A DNA stretch of 30,478 bases from Clostridium sp. CAG:632. Lineage in GTDB: Bacteria > Bacillota > Clostridia > Lachnospirales > Lachnospiraceae. Shown here in pieces: positions 1-8,230 of this stretch. Location of the stretch: the NCBI GenBank assembly GCA_000431515.1, contig HF991363.1:1792-32269 (forward strand), given 5' to 3'. The position numbers and the translations under genes are program-made. Below the pieces are notes generated by a model. The model saw only the letters and a list, made by a program, of their open reading frames with translations. It was not told the origin of the DNA and made no database searches. Each line of letters begins with the position of its first letter. Position 1 is the first letter of the stretch.

Positions 1-1
1 A

Positions 2-661
2 GTGAAAGCTCTGGTATTGCGTAGTGCAGATTATACAGCGGTCGATGCTGCAATTGCCAAGGCAAGGGCGCTGAATGGAAATCTATATAAAAACTTTTCT
101 GATGTTACAGCAGCAGTAAAAGCCGTTGATCGAAACAAAAACTTTAAAGAGCAGGCGGAAGTGGATGCAATGGCACAGGCAATTGAGGATGCTATTGCCG
201 CATTGAAATACAAGGATGCGGATTACAGCAAGGTTGATGCAGCGATAGCGAAGGCAAAGGCATTGAATAAGAATGATTACAAGGATTTCACGGCGGTGGA
301 GAAGGCGATGAAAGCGGTTATCCGGGGAAAGAATATTACAGAGCAGGCAGAGGTGGATGCAATGGCACAGGCAATTGAGGATGCAATCCATGCGCTGAAG
401 AAAAAGCCTGCAGATCCGAAACCGACGACAAGCGAGGCAGAGGAAAGTACAGAAACAACAGAAACGAGTGCAACAGAGACAACGAGTATGGCAGAGACAA
501 CAAGTACGACAGAGACAGCAAGCACGACAGAAAAACAGGGTCAAGCAGACGGAAAAGTCCCGCAGACCGGTGATAACAGTAACCTTATGCTGTGGATCAC
601 ATTGCTCTTTATCAGTGGTGGTATGCTGACCGGTATGACTGTATTTAAGAAGGAAAGATAA
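2..661 (+). CDS. Wall-anchored surface protein, FIVAR-type repeats, C-terminal part
   Basis: This is the C-terminal portion of a larger extracellular protein; the frame is open to the window edge, so the GTG at position 2 is probably internal. Two tandem repeats of about 64 residues (nt 26-217 and 218-409) share the pattern ADY..VDAAIAKA.ALN and a common EQAEVDAMAQAIEDAI segment. They resemble FIVAR modules, which form three-helix rods in Gram-positive adhesins. A Thr/Ser/Glu-rich stalk follows (about nt 415-535), then a VPQTG sortase-like motif (nt 557-571), a hydrophobic segment and a KKER tail. Together these form a classical cell-wall sorting signal, with Val in place of the usual Leu. 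Known of the family: sortase cuts between T and G and links the protein to peptidoglycan. The ligand or enzymatic role lies in the missing N-terminus and cannot be inferred. Confidence 0.85.
   Translation: MKALVLRSADYTAVDAAIAKARALNGNLYKNFSDVTAAVKAVDRNKNFKEQAEVDAMAQAIEDAIAALKYKDADYSKVDAAIAKAKALNKNDYKDFTAVEKAMKAVIRGKNITEQAEVDAMAQAIEDAIHALKKKPADPKPTTSEAEESTETTETSATETTSMAETTSTTETASTTEKQGQADGKVPQTGDNSNLMLWITLLFISGGMLTGMTVFKKER
26..409 (+). repeat. Two tandem 192-bp FIVAR-coding repeats
   Basis: The units run 26-217 and 218-409. The DNA encoding the EQAEVDAMAQAIEDAI block is nearly identical in the two copies, which points to recent duplication or gene conversion. More copies may lie upstream of the window. 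Confidence 0.75.
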
Positions 662-676
662 GAAAGAGGCACATAC

Positions 677-1258
677 ATGAAGATGACAGAACAGCAACAC
701 AACGAGCGGAAAAAAGAGATCATGGAGAAATGCTTTGAATGTTATGCGGAAAACGGCCTGACCGGTACAGGGATTAAGGCATTAGCAGAAGCCTGTGGAT
801 GCACAAAAGCAAACCTATACTCTTATTTCAGAAATCTTGATGAGCTGATTACTGAGTCGACTGCCTACTGCATGACCAAGGTTGAGGATGAATTCATGCA
901 GAAAGCACCAACAGATCCTAAGGATGTTATGCGGTTTATTGAGGAAGTACCTTATTGGACGGCGAGAGAACACGGAAAAAAATACCGGCTGATGTATCAG
1001 ATTTACACCCACCCGAAATATATTGAATATGGCAAGAAGTTTTTTGAGGAGGTAAATGAGCGATATACCGAGTATGCAAAGCAGCTGGAGCCAAAGATCG
1101 GAATTCCGTATACAACGATAACGCCGCTGATTTTTATATTTGTTCGCGCAAGTGTACATTATGCTATGTTTGGGGACGAATATTATTTGAAATCTCAAAT
1201 GGAGGTCTTAAAACAGGGAGTGGTATTGTTTGCGGATAAATACCACTCTCGCCCATGA
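677..1258 (+). CDS. TetR/AcrR family transcriptional regulator
   Basis: This is a 193-residue protein of usual TetR length. The N-terminal 50 residues form a TetR-type HTH: a first helix (KKEIMEKCFECYAENGL), then GTGIKALAEACGCTKANLYSYFRN, where the recognition helix and the conserved YxYFxN-like end are visible. The remaining helical domain would bind ligand and dimerise, and its ligand is unknown. The ATG at 677 follows AGAGG at 664-668 with suitable spacing. The gene begins 15 nt after the stop of the surface-protein gene, so it could be co-transcribed with it. No operator was recognised, and the target is unknown. Confidence 0.88.
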   Translation: MKMTEQQHNERKKEIMEKCFECYAENGLTGTGIKALAEACGCTKANLYSYFRNLDELITESTAYCMTKVEDEFMQKAPTDPKDVMRFIEEVPYWTAREHGKKYRLMYQIYTHPKYIEYGKKFFEEVNERYTEYAKQLEPKIGIPYTTITPLIFIFVRASVHYAMFGDEYYLKSQMEVLKQGVVLFADKYHSRP

Positions 1259-1314
1259 GAAAATCGGGAAAAATCTCCTTCTGTAAAAATCGAGGAAAAT
1301 TCTGTAAAAAGAAA

Positions 1315-1343
1315 TTGTAAAACGGAAACGGATGTGATATAAT
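1315..1343 (+). promoter_or_regulatory. Promoter of tRNA-Phe
   Basis: A TTGTAA -35 box (1315-1320) and a perfect TATAAT -10 box (1338-1343) are separated by 17 nt. The -10 box ends 11 nt before the mature tRNA 5' end. Confidence 0.85.
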
Positions 1344-1354
1344 AACTGCTGCTG

Positions 1355-1427
<73 letters not shown>

Positions 1428-1437
1428 TGAAATCAAG

Positions 1438-1472
1438 GAACTCAATCTTTTCATAAGGTTGGGTTCTTTTTT
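1438..1472 (+). terminator. Intrinsic terminator after tRNA-Phe
   Basis: GAACTCAATC (1438-1447) pairs with GGTTGGGTTC (1457-1466), including two G-U pairs, around a 9-nt loop. TTTTTT (1467-1472) follows. Confidence 0.88.
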
Positions 1473-1521
1473 GTTATGGAATTATAGCATAGATAATATA
1501 ACACCAAGTCACATTTAATAG

Positions 1522-1552
1522 TTGAAAATAGAATTTTCTAGATTTCTATAAT
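1522..1552 (+). promoter_or_regulatory. Possible promoter of the zinc-ribbon membrane protein
   Basis: TTGAAA (1522-1527) and TATAAT (1547-1552) are spaced by 19 nt. A second TATAAT at 1574-1579 lies closer to the gene but lacks a good -35 box. Which one is used cannot be decided from sequence. Confidence 0.4.
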
Positions 1553-1612
1553 GTTTGATGGTAAAATATAAGGTATAATGCAAATATCAAATGAGGAGAA
1601 GGAGAATTTGTT

Positions 1613-2122
1613 ATGGAAGATGAGAAGGGGAAGATTTGTCCTAATTGTGGCGAGGTGTTGCCGGGTGATTCTTTGTTTTGCGTGAAATGTGGGACAAAAA
1701 TTGAAGAAAATCAGCAAGTAAAAACGAAGAATTCAAAGAAAAAAATAGGAATAATAATCGGAATAGTATTATTATTTGTTATTGCTGGCTTTGTTGTCCA
1801 TGCAATAAGGACATCTAATTTGAAGAAAGAGTTAATGCGTGATTGGGAAAATGTGAAAGGAGAAAATGGTTCTTATATTTTGTGTATTTTAGATTTTTCA
1901 GAAGATGAAATTGAATACAGGGTTGAAACAGGATATTTTTGGCTGGATACGACAATAGGTACATTAGAGTATAAGGTTATTGGCGGCAATACGATAAAAG
2001 TAAAACAGTATGAAAAATGGAAAAAAATTACAGTCAGATTTAATGAAGATAAAACTATGATGACTTTAACACCGGCATTAACAAATGTTGATGATAAAGA
2101 AGAGTGGTTCAATTTTGATTGA
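1613..2122 (+). CDS. Zinc-ribbon single-pass membrane protein, function unknown
   Basis: This 169-residue protein starts with a short zinc ribbon, with cysteines at residues 9, 12, 23 and 26 (CPNC and CVKC knuckles), as in the zinc_ribbon_2 / DUF2116-like N-termini common in Firmicutes membrane proteins. A Lys-rich stretch leads into one transmembrane segment (about residues 44-65). An extracytoplasmic domain of about 100 residues has alternating polar and aromatic residues suggestive of a beta fold (for example EYKVIGGNTIKVKQYEKWK). The start is set by GAAGGAGA at 1598-1605, 7 nt before the ATG. It is visibly AT-richer than the housekeeping cluster downstream, so possibly acquired. I do not recognise a specific function. 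Confidence 0.8.
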   Translation: MEDEKGKICPNCGEVLPGDSLFCVKCGTKIEENQQVKTKNSKKKIGIIIGIVLLFVIAGFVVHAIRTSNLKKELMRDWENVKGENGSYILCILDFSEDEIEYRVETGYFWLDTTIGTLEYKVIGGNTIKVKQYEKWKKITVRFNEDKTMMTLTPALTNVDDKEEWFNFD

Positions 2123-2176
2123 TTAGGGGGAGAAGGGAGAAATAATTTAAAAATAATATTATTGAGGAGAAAAGAT

Positions 2177-2458
2177 ATGGATGAAAAAAATATTCAGGAA
2201 TTAATGTTAATCTATGGAATGAAGTCAACAGAGGAATTAGTAGCAATTAGTGGAAATGCAGAATCTCCGATAGAAAAAGGAATCGCAACAAAAATAATAA
2301 ATGAGAGAAAGCGGCAGGAATATATTGATTCGACGATAGGTAAGATGGCCCAAGAGGTACATAGTATAAAAGGAATACAGTCTTTCTTTTGTTTAATAGC
2401 TGTTCTTGGAATGATTTCTACATTTATTTTAATAATAATGAGTATTAGTATACGTTAA
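2177..2458 (+). CDS. Small C-tail-anchored membrane protein, unknown
   Basis: About 93 residues. I place the start at the ATG at 2177 because a GAGGAG ribosome site lies at 2164-2169, 7 nt upstream. A longer reading from TTG at 2162 would overlap that site. The N-terminal 70 residues are charged and helical (MDEKNIQELMLIYGMKSTEELVAI...). The C-terminal 20 or so residues are one hydrophobic segment (FFCLIAVLGMISTFILIIMS). The MDEKN..ELM..YG..S..EL..I pattern is one I associate loosely with small proteins of Firmicutes, but no function can be assigned. It follows the zinc-ribbon gene in the same orientation and has the same AT-rich composition, so the two probably form one unit. Confidence 0.65.
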   Translation: MDEKNIQELMLIYGMKSTEELVAISGNAESPIEKGIATKIINERKRQEYIDSTIGKMAQEVHSIKGIQSFFCLIAVLGMISTFILIIMSISIR

Positions 2459-2516
2459 AGATTGGCTACAGAATTTTAAAAATAAATGTGAGTAATATCA
2501 TAATGGAAGATAACGA

Positions 2517-4091
2517 ATGAAGCGGATATTTAATCAGACATTAAGTGAATATTGTGGAAAAGATTATTATCCATGGCATATGCCGGGGCATAAACGTCAG
2601 GCATCATTAGCAGAGGCCATTCCAACGCTTGGAATGGGGAATCAGCTGGATGTGACGGAGGTGCCGGGGCTGGATAATCTGAACGCACCGGAAGCTTCGA
2701 TTGCGGAGTCTGAGCGGGAGTTGACGCAGGTATATGGAAGCGTGAAGTCATATTATCTGGTAAATGGCAGTACCTGTGGAATCTTAACTGCGATTTCTGC
2801 GTGCTGCAGGCAGGGTGACACTCTGATCATGGCCAGAAACTGTCATAAGTCAGTGTATCATGCAGTGCTGTTACTTGGTCTGAAACCGGTATATATCTAT
2901 CTGGAGACAATGGAGGAATACGGAATCTGTGGAAGCATTTTACCGGAGCAGGTTGAGATGGCGTTCCGGGAGCATCCGGAGGCGAAGGCAATGGTTCTGA
3001 CTTCACCGACCTATGAAGGGGTTGTGTCTGATATACGGACGATCAGTGATACGGTACACAGAGCAGGTGCCAAATTGATCGTGGATGAAGCTCATGGAGC
3101 ACATATGGAGTTTGGAGACATGTTCCCGGAAACGGCAATCCGGTGCGGCGCAGATCTGGTGATCGAGAGCCTGCATAAGACTCTGCCATGCTATACGCAG
3201 TGTGCCATTCTTCATATAGGAAAGGGTACTGATCAGATAGTTTCTAAAGGGACCGGAGCTGACCGGCAGCAGGAACTTCAGGAACGGGTTGAACAGTATA
3301 TGAGTATGTATCAGACCAGCTCGCCATCGTATTTATTCGTAGCGAATATGGAGGATGTGATCGCAGCAATGGATAGCTGGCGTGACAACCGGATGAAAGA
3401 GTATGGAAAGAGATTGAAGAAATATCGCAAGAAATGGGAGGCATATGAGGCAATCCATTTGCTGACGGAGAAAGAAGTCCGGGCACAGGGTGGATATGCC
3501 TATGACTGTTCCAAGCTGGTATTCTGCATGAAAGGCGGATGGAGTGGTGAAGCATTTCTGAACTATATGGAAGAGAAGTACGGACTGGTGTTTGAGATGG
3601 CTTCGTTACATTATGCACTGGCAATGACCAGTGTAGCAGACACGGAAGAAGCCTTTGAACGGCTGGATCGGGCACTGGCAGCGACCGAGCAGCTTCTGAG
3701 GGAAAGAAAAGATCAAGAAGCAGGTGATGAGTTCGAAGTACATCCGGAGGAAAATGGTTCTGCAAGGAGAAGTTCAACATATACGTATTCTCCATGCAAG
3801 GAAGATGCAAGGGAGGTACTGACTCCGGCACAGGCATGGAACCGGGAAACGGAGACCGTTACACCGGAGGAAGCGGCCGGAAGAATTGCCGGAGATTATG
3901 TGACGGTGTATCCGCCGGGGATTCCGCAGCTGGTGCCGGGAGAATTGATCGGAGCGGGAGAGGTGACATATCTGGAAACCTGTAGGAAAGCCGGTCTGAC
4001 AATATATGGAATTTCAGAAGGAAGAATCAAGGTACTGAAAGAAATTCTGAAAGAAAATCCGGAGGAAGATGAAAAGAACAGCAATTTGTAA
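2517..4091 (+). CDS. PLP-dependent Orn/Lys/Arg decarboxylase family protein (yaaO-like)
   Basis: A 524-residue fold-type I PLP enzyme. Visible motifs are the N-terminal HMPGHK signature, NGST..I (cofactor phosphate region), VDEAHGAH with D190 and H193 (PLP ring and pyridine contacts), and SLHKTLP with the Schiff-base lysine K221. A PPGIP motif near residue 465 is typical of the family's C-terminal domain. Family members decarboxylate lysine, ornithine or arginine to diamines or agmatine, and which substrate applies here is not readable from sequence. In Bacillus the homologue yaaO sits directly upstream of tmk; here the ABC transporter genes and a membrane-protein gene lie between. The ATG at 2517 follows GGAAGA at 2505-2510. 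Confidence 0.9.
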   Translation: MKRIFNQTLSEYCGKDYYPWHMPGHKRQASLAEAIPTLGMGNQLDVTEVPGLDNLNAPEASIAESERELTQVYGSVKSYYLVNGSTCGILTAISACCRQGDTLIMARNCHKSVYHAVLLLGLKPVYIYLETMEEYGICGSILPEQVEMAFREHPEAKAMVLTSPTYEGVVSDIRTISDTVHRAGAKLIVDEAHGAHMEFGDMFPETAIRCGADLVIESLHKTLPCYTQCAILHIGKGTDQIVSKGTGADRQQELQERVEQYMSMYQTSSPSYLFVANMEDVIAAMDSWRDNRMKEYGKRLKKYRKKWEAYEAIHLLTEKEVRAQGGYAYDCSKLVFCMKGGWSGEAFLNYMEEKYGLVFEMASLHYALAMTSVADTEEAFERLDRALAATEQLLRERKDQEAGDEFEVHPEENGSARRSSTYTYSPCKEDAREVLTPAQAWNRETETVTPEEAAGRIAGDYVTVYPPGIPQLVPGELIGAGEVTYLETCRKAGLTIYGISEGRIKVLKEILKENPEEDEKNSNL

Positions 4092-4189
4092 AGAGATTGA
4101 AATAAATATAGGTGGTTTTTTGGAAAAGCTTATGATACACTATAAAAATGACATAAAAGTAAGAATGATAATTCAAAGGAGGAATGAAT

Positions 4190-4783
4190 ATGTCTAATAG
4201 TGACGTCGAATCATTAGTAGAAGGGCTGGTTGCATCCGGAGCACTGATAATGGTAATTGCAATCATAGGCATTATGCTTTTACTGTCTATTGCCGTCTAT
4301 GTGCTGCAGGCAGTTGCACTTTATAAGATGGCAAATAAGCTAGGTCATCAGTATCCATGGATGGCATGGATTCCATATGCAAACACGTATCTGTTGTTTA
4401 CACTTCCGGATAAGAAGCTGAAGGTATTGGCATTCAATAAGGAAGTCGATCGTTCGACCGGATTCTGGATCTGGCTTGCCATTACGCTTGGCGGTGGTGT
4501 GATTCAGGGAATATTCTCTGTGTTTACGGTGGTTCCGGTTATCGGACCGATCATTGTATCGCTGGTACCGATCGCGATTATGGTGGCAAGAATCTTTATT
4601 ACCTACTCTGCATACAAGGATCTGTATGAGATGTTTGTGGATGAATCACAGGCAACACCATTTGCAATCGTCAGCATTATTGTTCCAATCACATCCGTTG
4701 TATTTCTGTTGATTGCATCAAGCAAGAACCCAAAGCCGGTAGTACAGGTAGAGGAAAATAACGGAAAGTATACCTATTATTAG
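4190..4783 (+). CDS. Polytopic membrane protein, function unknown
   Basis: About 198 residues with four to five hydrophobic segments. The first is near residues 15-45. The second lies around WIWLAITLGGGVIQGIFSVF, followed directly by a third (VIGPIIVSLVPIAIMVARIF). The last is near residues 160-178 (IVSIIVPITSVVFLLIA). The motif ALYKMANKLGHQYPWMAWIP after the first segment is typical of a Firmicutes family of small uncharacterised membrane proteins. The start is set by AGGAGG at 4177-4182, 7 nt before the ATG at 4190. The nearer ATG at 4184 would leave only one base of spacing. No function is assigned. Confidence 0.8.
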   Translation: MSNSDVESLVEGLVASGALIMVIAIIGIMLLLSIAVYVLQAVALYKMANKLGHQYPWMAWIPYANTYLLFTLPDKKLKVLAFNKEVDRSTGFWIWLAITLGGGVIQGIFSVFTVVPVIGPIIVSLVPIAIMVARIFITYSAYKDLYEMFVDESQATPFAIVSIIVPITSVVFLLIASSKNPKPVVQVEENNGKYTYY

Positions 4784-4843
4784 AATATTTTAGAAAATAT
4801 AGGACAAAAGCGTGGTCAAATGGCGGAACTATAGGTCAGACCA

Positions 4844-4873
4844 TTGACAAATCATGTGAAAATAGTGTAAAAT
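4844..4873 (+). promoter_or_regulatory. Promoter of the amino-acid ABC transporter operon
   Basis: A perfect TTGACA (4844-4849) and TAAAAT (4868-4873) are spaced by 18 nt, about 50 nt before the binding-protein ATG. Just upstream, TGGTC (4813-4817) and GACCA (4840-4844) could pair, but the spacer is long and a regulator site is only a guess. Confidence 0.7.
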
Positions 4874-4923
4874 TCGCTAAGATGTAAGTAAAGATTTTAG
4901 AATGAGGAATCGAGGTAAGTAAC

Positions 4924-5787
4924 ATGAAAAAGTTAATTTCAAAGATTGCTGCAGTAGGACTTGTAGCGGCTATGGCGATGTCACTGGCAGGCTGTGGTGC
5001 CGGAGCCGGAAGCGGAGCCGGTGTGGTTAAGACCATTGATATTTCGCTGACCGATGAGCAGTACGCATTTGGAGTGGATAAGAACAATGCAGACCTGTTA
5101 GAGCAGACCAATAAGTATATCGAGCAGATCAAGAGTGACGGAACACTGGATTCTATCTGCGAGCATTACTTCGGCGATGGTGAGCCGGTTGGTGTTACCT
5201 CCGCAAAGGAAGATGATTCTAAGGATCAGCTGGTAGTAGCTACCAATGCTGAGTTCTCGCCGTTTGAGTATAAGGAAGGTGATACCTTCTACGGTATTGA
5301 TATGGAGCTCGCACAGGGACTTGCAGAGTATCTGAACAAGGAACTGGTTATCCTGGATGTGGATTTTGAGGCTGTTTGTACTTATGTAGATACCGGAAAG
5401 GCTGATATGGCAATCGCCGGCCTGACCATTAATGAGACCAGAAAAGAGAGTGTAAACTTTACTGACTCTTACTATACAGCGTCTCAGGTATTGATCGTAC
5501 CAAGCAGTGATACAGCATTTGATTCCTGCGAGACAGCCGATGATGTACTGGCAGTTCTGGCAGATCAGGATGCAGGCCGTATCGGCGGACAGAGCGGAAC
5601 AACCGCTGAGTTCTATGTAAAGGGCGATTCTGATTGGGGATTCGATGGAATTTCCAATATGAGCTGGGTAGGTTATACTTCCGGTTCATTAGCAGTAAAC
5701 GATATGTTATCCGGTAATATCAATTATGTAATGATCGATAAGGCACCGGCTGAAATGATTGTGAAGAAGGTAAATGCAGCAAATTAA
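4924..5787 (+). CDS. Amino-acid ABC transporter substrate-binding lipoprotein, circularly permuted
   Basis: A 287-residue lipoprotein with signal peptide and lipobox SLAGC, the lipidated Cys being C24. After a Gly/Ala linker, residues 34-87 (IDISLTDEQYAFGVDKNN through DGTLDSICEHYFGDGE) match what is normally the C-terminal end of a family-3 binding domain (SBP_bac_3). The normal N-terminus begins only at residue 103 (LVVATNAEFSPFEYKEGD). It continues through DMAIAGLTINETRKESVNFTD and ends with DKAPAEMIVKKVNAAN, exactly where the moved segment would ordinarily continue. The domain is therefore complete but circularly permuted. Family knowledge predicts binding of a polar amino acid outside the cell for delivery to the permease downstream. 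The exact ligand is unknown. Confidence 0.9.
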   Translation: MKKLISKIAAVGLVAAMAMSLAGCGAGAGSGAGVVKTIDISLTDEQYAFGVDKNNADLLEQTNKYIEQIKSDGTLDSICEHYFGDGEPVGVTSAKEDDSKDQLVVATNAEFSPFEYKEGDTFYGIDMELAQGLAEYLNKELVILDVDFEAVCTYVDTGKADMAIAGLTINETRKESVNFTDSYYTASQVLIVPSSDTAFDSCETADDVLAVLADQDAGRIGGQSGTTAEFYVKGDSDWGFDGISNMSWVGYTSGSLAVNDMLSGNINYVMIDKAPAEMIVKKVNAAN

Positions 5788-5804
5788 TGAGCGGCATTGA
5801 GAGG

Positions 5805-5832
5805 AAACCTGTCTGAATACGACAGGTTTTTT
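5805..5832 (+). terminator. Intra-operon terminator or attenuator after the binding protein
   Basis: AAACCTGTC (5805-5813) pairs perfectly with GACAGGTTT (5821-5829) around a 7-nt loop, and the T-run continues to 5832. It lies between the binding-protein and permease genes, so it probably reduces downstream transcription or protects the 3' end of the upstream message, giving excess binding protein. Confidence 0.85.
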
Positions 5833-5858
5833 CTCATATTATGCGTGGAGAAAAAACT

Positions 5859-6584
5859 ATGACGATTCAATCACTTGTAACAAAATGGAATATGTTCTTT
5901 GACACCTTCCTGAACAAGGGTGGTTATAAGGAAGTATTAACAGGGTTGTTAAATACCCTGATTATTGCATTGCTGGCATTGGTACTCGGTATTATCATCG
6001 GAACGATCATTGCGGCAATTGAAGTACAGCCGAAGAAGTATGGCGCATGGGGGAAGACTCTGGCTGTTCTGAAGAAGATATCCGGGATTTATGTAGCGTT
6101 CTTCCGGGGAACACCAATGGTAGTACAGCTGTTGTTAGGATATTTCGTAATCCTTCCGCTGCTTGGAATTAATCTGTCTTCGATCGTGGTGGCTACCCTG
6201 ATCATGGGTCTGAACAGTGGTGCCTATGTATCGGAGATTATGCGTTCCGGTATCTTATCGGTGGATATCGGACAGATGGAGGCCGGTCGTGCCTTAGGAT
6301 TAAGCTATGGAACGACTATGTGGAAGATCATCATTCCGCAGGCAGTTAAGAATATTCTGCCGACTCTGGGTAATGAGCTGATCTCGCTGGTGAAGGAGAC
6401 CTCGGTAGTCAGCTTCATCGGTGTCGTCGATCTGTATAAGGCATTCCGTAACATTGGTTCCGGAAATTATGAATACATGATGCCATTCCTTGTTATGGCA
6501 GTGATTTATATTGTGATTATTCTGATCATAACCTTTGCGTTAAAGATGATGGAAAGGGGGCTGCGGGCAAGTGATAAGCGTTAG
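5859..6584 (+). CDS. Amino-acid ABC transporter permease
   Basis: About 241 residues, a HisM/GlnP-type inner-membrane subunit. Visible are the N-terminal amphipathic part, TGLLNTLIIALLALVLG, the conserved FFRGTPMVVQLLL region, and the EAA loop (GQMEAGRALGLSYGTTMWKIIIPQA) that couples to the ATPase. About five transmembrane segments are present. I place the start at the ATG at 5859, 8 nt after TGGAG (5846-5850). An in-frame ATG at 5841 sits almost on the terminator hairpin and lacks a ribosome site. The gene overlaps the ATPase gene by 14 nt, indicating translational coupling. Confidence 0.93.
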   Translation: MTIQSLVTKWNMFFDTFLNKGGYKEVLTGLLNTLIIALLALVLGIIIGTIIAAIEVQPKKYGAWGKTLAVLKKISGIYVAFFRGTPMVVQLLLGYFVILPLLGINLSSIVVATLIMGLNSGAYVSEIMRSGILSVDIGQMEAGRALGLSYGTTMWKIIIPQAVKNILPTLGNELISLVKETSVVSFIGVVDLYKAFRNIGSGNYEYMMPFLVMAVIYIVIILIITFALKMMERGLRASDKR

Positions 6585-7512
6585 AAATATTTATAAGAAT
6601 TTCGGAGATTTACATGTATTAAAGGGTGTAAGCAGCGAGATCCAGAAGGGTGAGAAGGTAGCGATCATCGGTCCTTCCGGAAGCGGTAAGAGTACCCTGC
6701 TTCGTTGCATGAACCTGCTAGAGGAGCCTACCTATGGTGAAATCTGGCTGGATGACCAGCTGCTGACACCGGCAGACCCATACCTGCATCCGGAGGTTAT
6801 GAAAGCATCAAAAACCTACCAGAAGCTTCTGGCAGAGGAGATGGCAAAGGCGGGGTCCGGCGTGAAGGCAGAGGAGTTATCTGCCAAGCTGGAGCAGGAG
6901 CTGATTCGCCGGATCAAAGAGGAAGATCTGCTGAATGAGAAGCATGAGGGCAGTGAATATAAGAATCTTTTAAAACAGATCGAGAAGGAGAACCGGGTGA
7001 ATGTGAACCTGGCAAGACAGCGGGTCGGCATGGTGTTCCAGCATTTCAATCTGTTTAATAACCTGACGGTTATGGAGAATCTGACACTGGCACCGGTAAC
7101 GCTGAAGCTGCAGTCGGCAGAAGAAGCCACCGAGAAGGCAAGTGCCCTGTTAAAGAGAATCGGATTATACGAGAAGAAGGATGAGTATCCGAATAAATTA
7201 TCCGGCGGGCAGAAGCAGCGAATCGCGATCGTGCGGTCACTGGTTATGAATCCGGAGGCGATGTTATTTGACGAACCGACGTCCGCACTGGATCCGGAGA
7301 TGGTCGGAGAAGTACTGGAGCTGATCCGGGAGCTGGCGGATGAAGGTATGACTATGGTAATCGTAACCCATGAGATGGGCTTTGCCAGAGAAGTGGCAAC
7401 CAGAGTCCTGTTCATGGATGGCGGTCAGATCAAGGAAGAGAATACGCCGGAGGAGTTTTTCGGTAATCCGCAGAATCCGAGATTACAGGAATTTTTATCC
7501 AAGGTATTGTAG
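6571..7512 (+). CDS. Amino-acid ABC transporter ATP-binding protein with a helical insert
   Basis: A GlnQ/HisP-like ATPase of 313 residues, where about 240 is usual. Walker A GPSGSGKST is at residues 34-42, the Q-loop is MVFQHFN, the signature is LSGGQKQR, Walker B is AMLFDEPTSALDPE and the H-loop is VTHEM. All are intact, so it should be active. The extra length is a charged, probably helical or coiled-coil insertion at about residues 67-147, between the strand after GEIWLDDQ and the RQRVGMVFQ segment. The gene starts at GTG 6571 after AAAGGGGG (6553-6560) and overlaps the permease. It powers import of the amino acid captured by the permuted lipoprotein. I recall similar inserts in other Clostridia, but have not verified this. 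Confidence 0.93.
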   Translation: MISVRNIYKNFGDLHVLKGVSSEIQKGEKVAIIGPSGSGKSTLLRCMNLLEEPTYGEIWLDDQLLTPADPYLHPEVMKASKTYQKLLAEEMAKAGSGVKAEELSAKLEQELIRRIKEEDLLNEKHEGSEYKNLLKQIEKENRVNVNLARQRVGMVFQHFNLFNNLTVMENLTLAPVTLKLQSAEEATEKASALLKRIGLYEKKDEYPNKLSGGQKQRIAIVRSLVMNPEAMLFDEPTSALDPEMVGEVLELIRELADEGMTMVIVTHEMGFAREVATRVLFMDGGQIKEENTPEEFFGNPQNPRLQEFLSKVL

Positions 7513-7548
7513 GGCTATAAACAGATAAGAAAGGTTCGGGACGTCAAG

Positions 7549-8175
7549 ATGCAGGGATTATTTGTTTCCATGGAAGGTCCGGACGGAGCCGGTAAGAGCA
7601 CACAGATCGAACTGCTGCGGGCATATCTGACTGCACGGGGATATGATGTGATCATCACCAGAGAACCGGGCGGAACGGTCATCAGTGAGGCAATTCGTCA
7701 GATTATTTTGAATAAAGAGTATACGGAAATGAGTCCGAATACAGAGCTTTTGCTATATGCGGCAGCCAGAGCACAGCTGGTGCAGGAGGTCATCCGGCCG
7801 GCGCTGGATGCAGGCAAGGCGGTGATCTGTGACCGGTTTCTGGAGTCTTCGGTCGTTTATCAGGGGATTGCCAGAGGTCTGGGCGTGGAGAAGGTCTATG
7901 CGGTCAATGATTATGCATTGGAAGGGTTGCGGCCACAGCTGACGATCCTGCTGGATCTGTCTGCGGAGGAAGGTCTTCGCCGGAAGAAGAATCAGGCGGA
8001 GCTGGACCGGATGGAAGCAGAGGGACTGCAGTTCCATCAGAAGGTCGTAGAGGGCTACCGGCTGCTGGCAGACCGTGAAAAGGATAGAATTATGAAGATA
8101 TCTGCTTCTTTACCGGTAGATGAGATTCATGCTAAAATAGTATCAGCTATTGAAGAACGGATTTTCAGCCGATAA
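7549..8175 (+). CDS. tmk: Thymidylate kinase
   Basis: A 208-residue protein of standard length. It phosphorylates dTMP to dTDP in dTTP synthesis. The P-loop GPDGAGKST is near residues 10-18, the DR(Y/F) motif is DRFLESSVVYQG, and the TREPGG dTMP-binding motif is present. The lid region RRKKNQAELDRME is consistent with the family. The ribosome site is weak (GGGA at 7538-7541), and the gene starts 36 nt after the ABC ATPase gene. It heads the conserved tmk-yaaR-holB-ricT-trmN6-rsmI run found in Bacillus. Read-through from the transporter operon is possible because I see no terminator between them. Confidence 0.97.
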   Translation: MQGLFVSMEGPDGAGKSTQIELLRAYLTARGYDVIITREPGGTVISEAIRQIILNKEYTEMSPNTELLLYAAARAQLVQEVIRPALDAGKAVICDRFLESSVVYQGIARGLGVEKVYAVNDYALEGLRPQLTILLDLSAEEGLRRKKNQAELDRMEAEGLQFHQKVVEGYRLLADREKDRIMKISASLPVDEIHAKIVSAIEERIFSR

Positions 8176-8230
8176 TAATGATAGGATGATAATTATAAGG
8201 ATTGCATGATACCGGAAGGAGGTCGGAGTA

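Noticed and set aside
4798..4923. T-box or riboswitch before the amino-acid transporter
   Set aside because: No T-box sequence or tRNA-like stem is visible; the region is accounted for by a promoter and a short leader.
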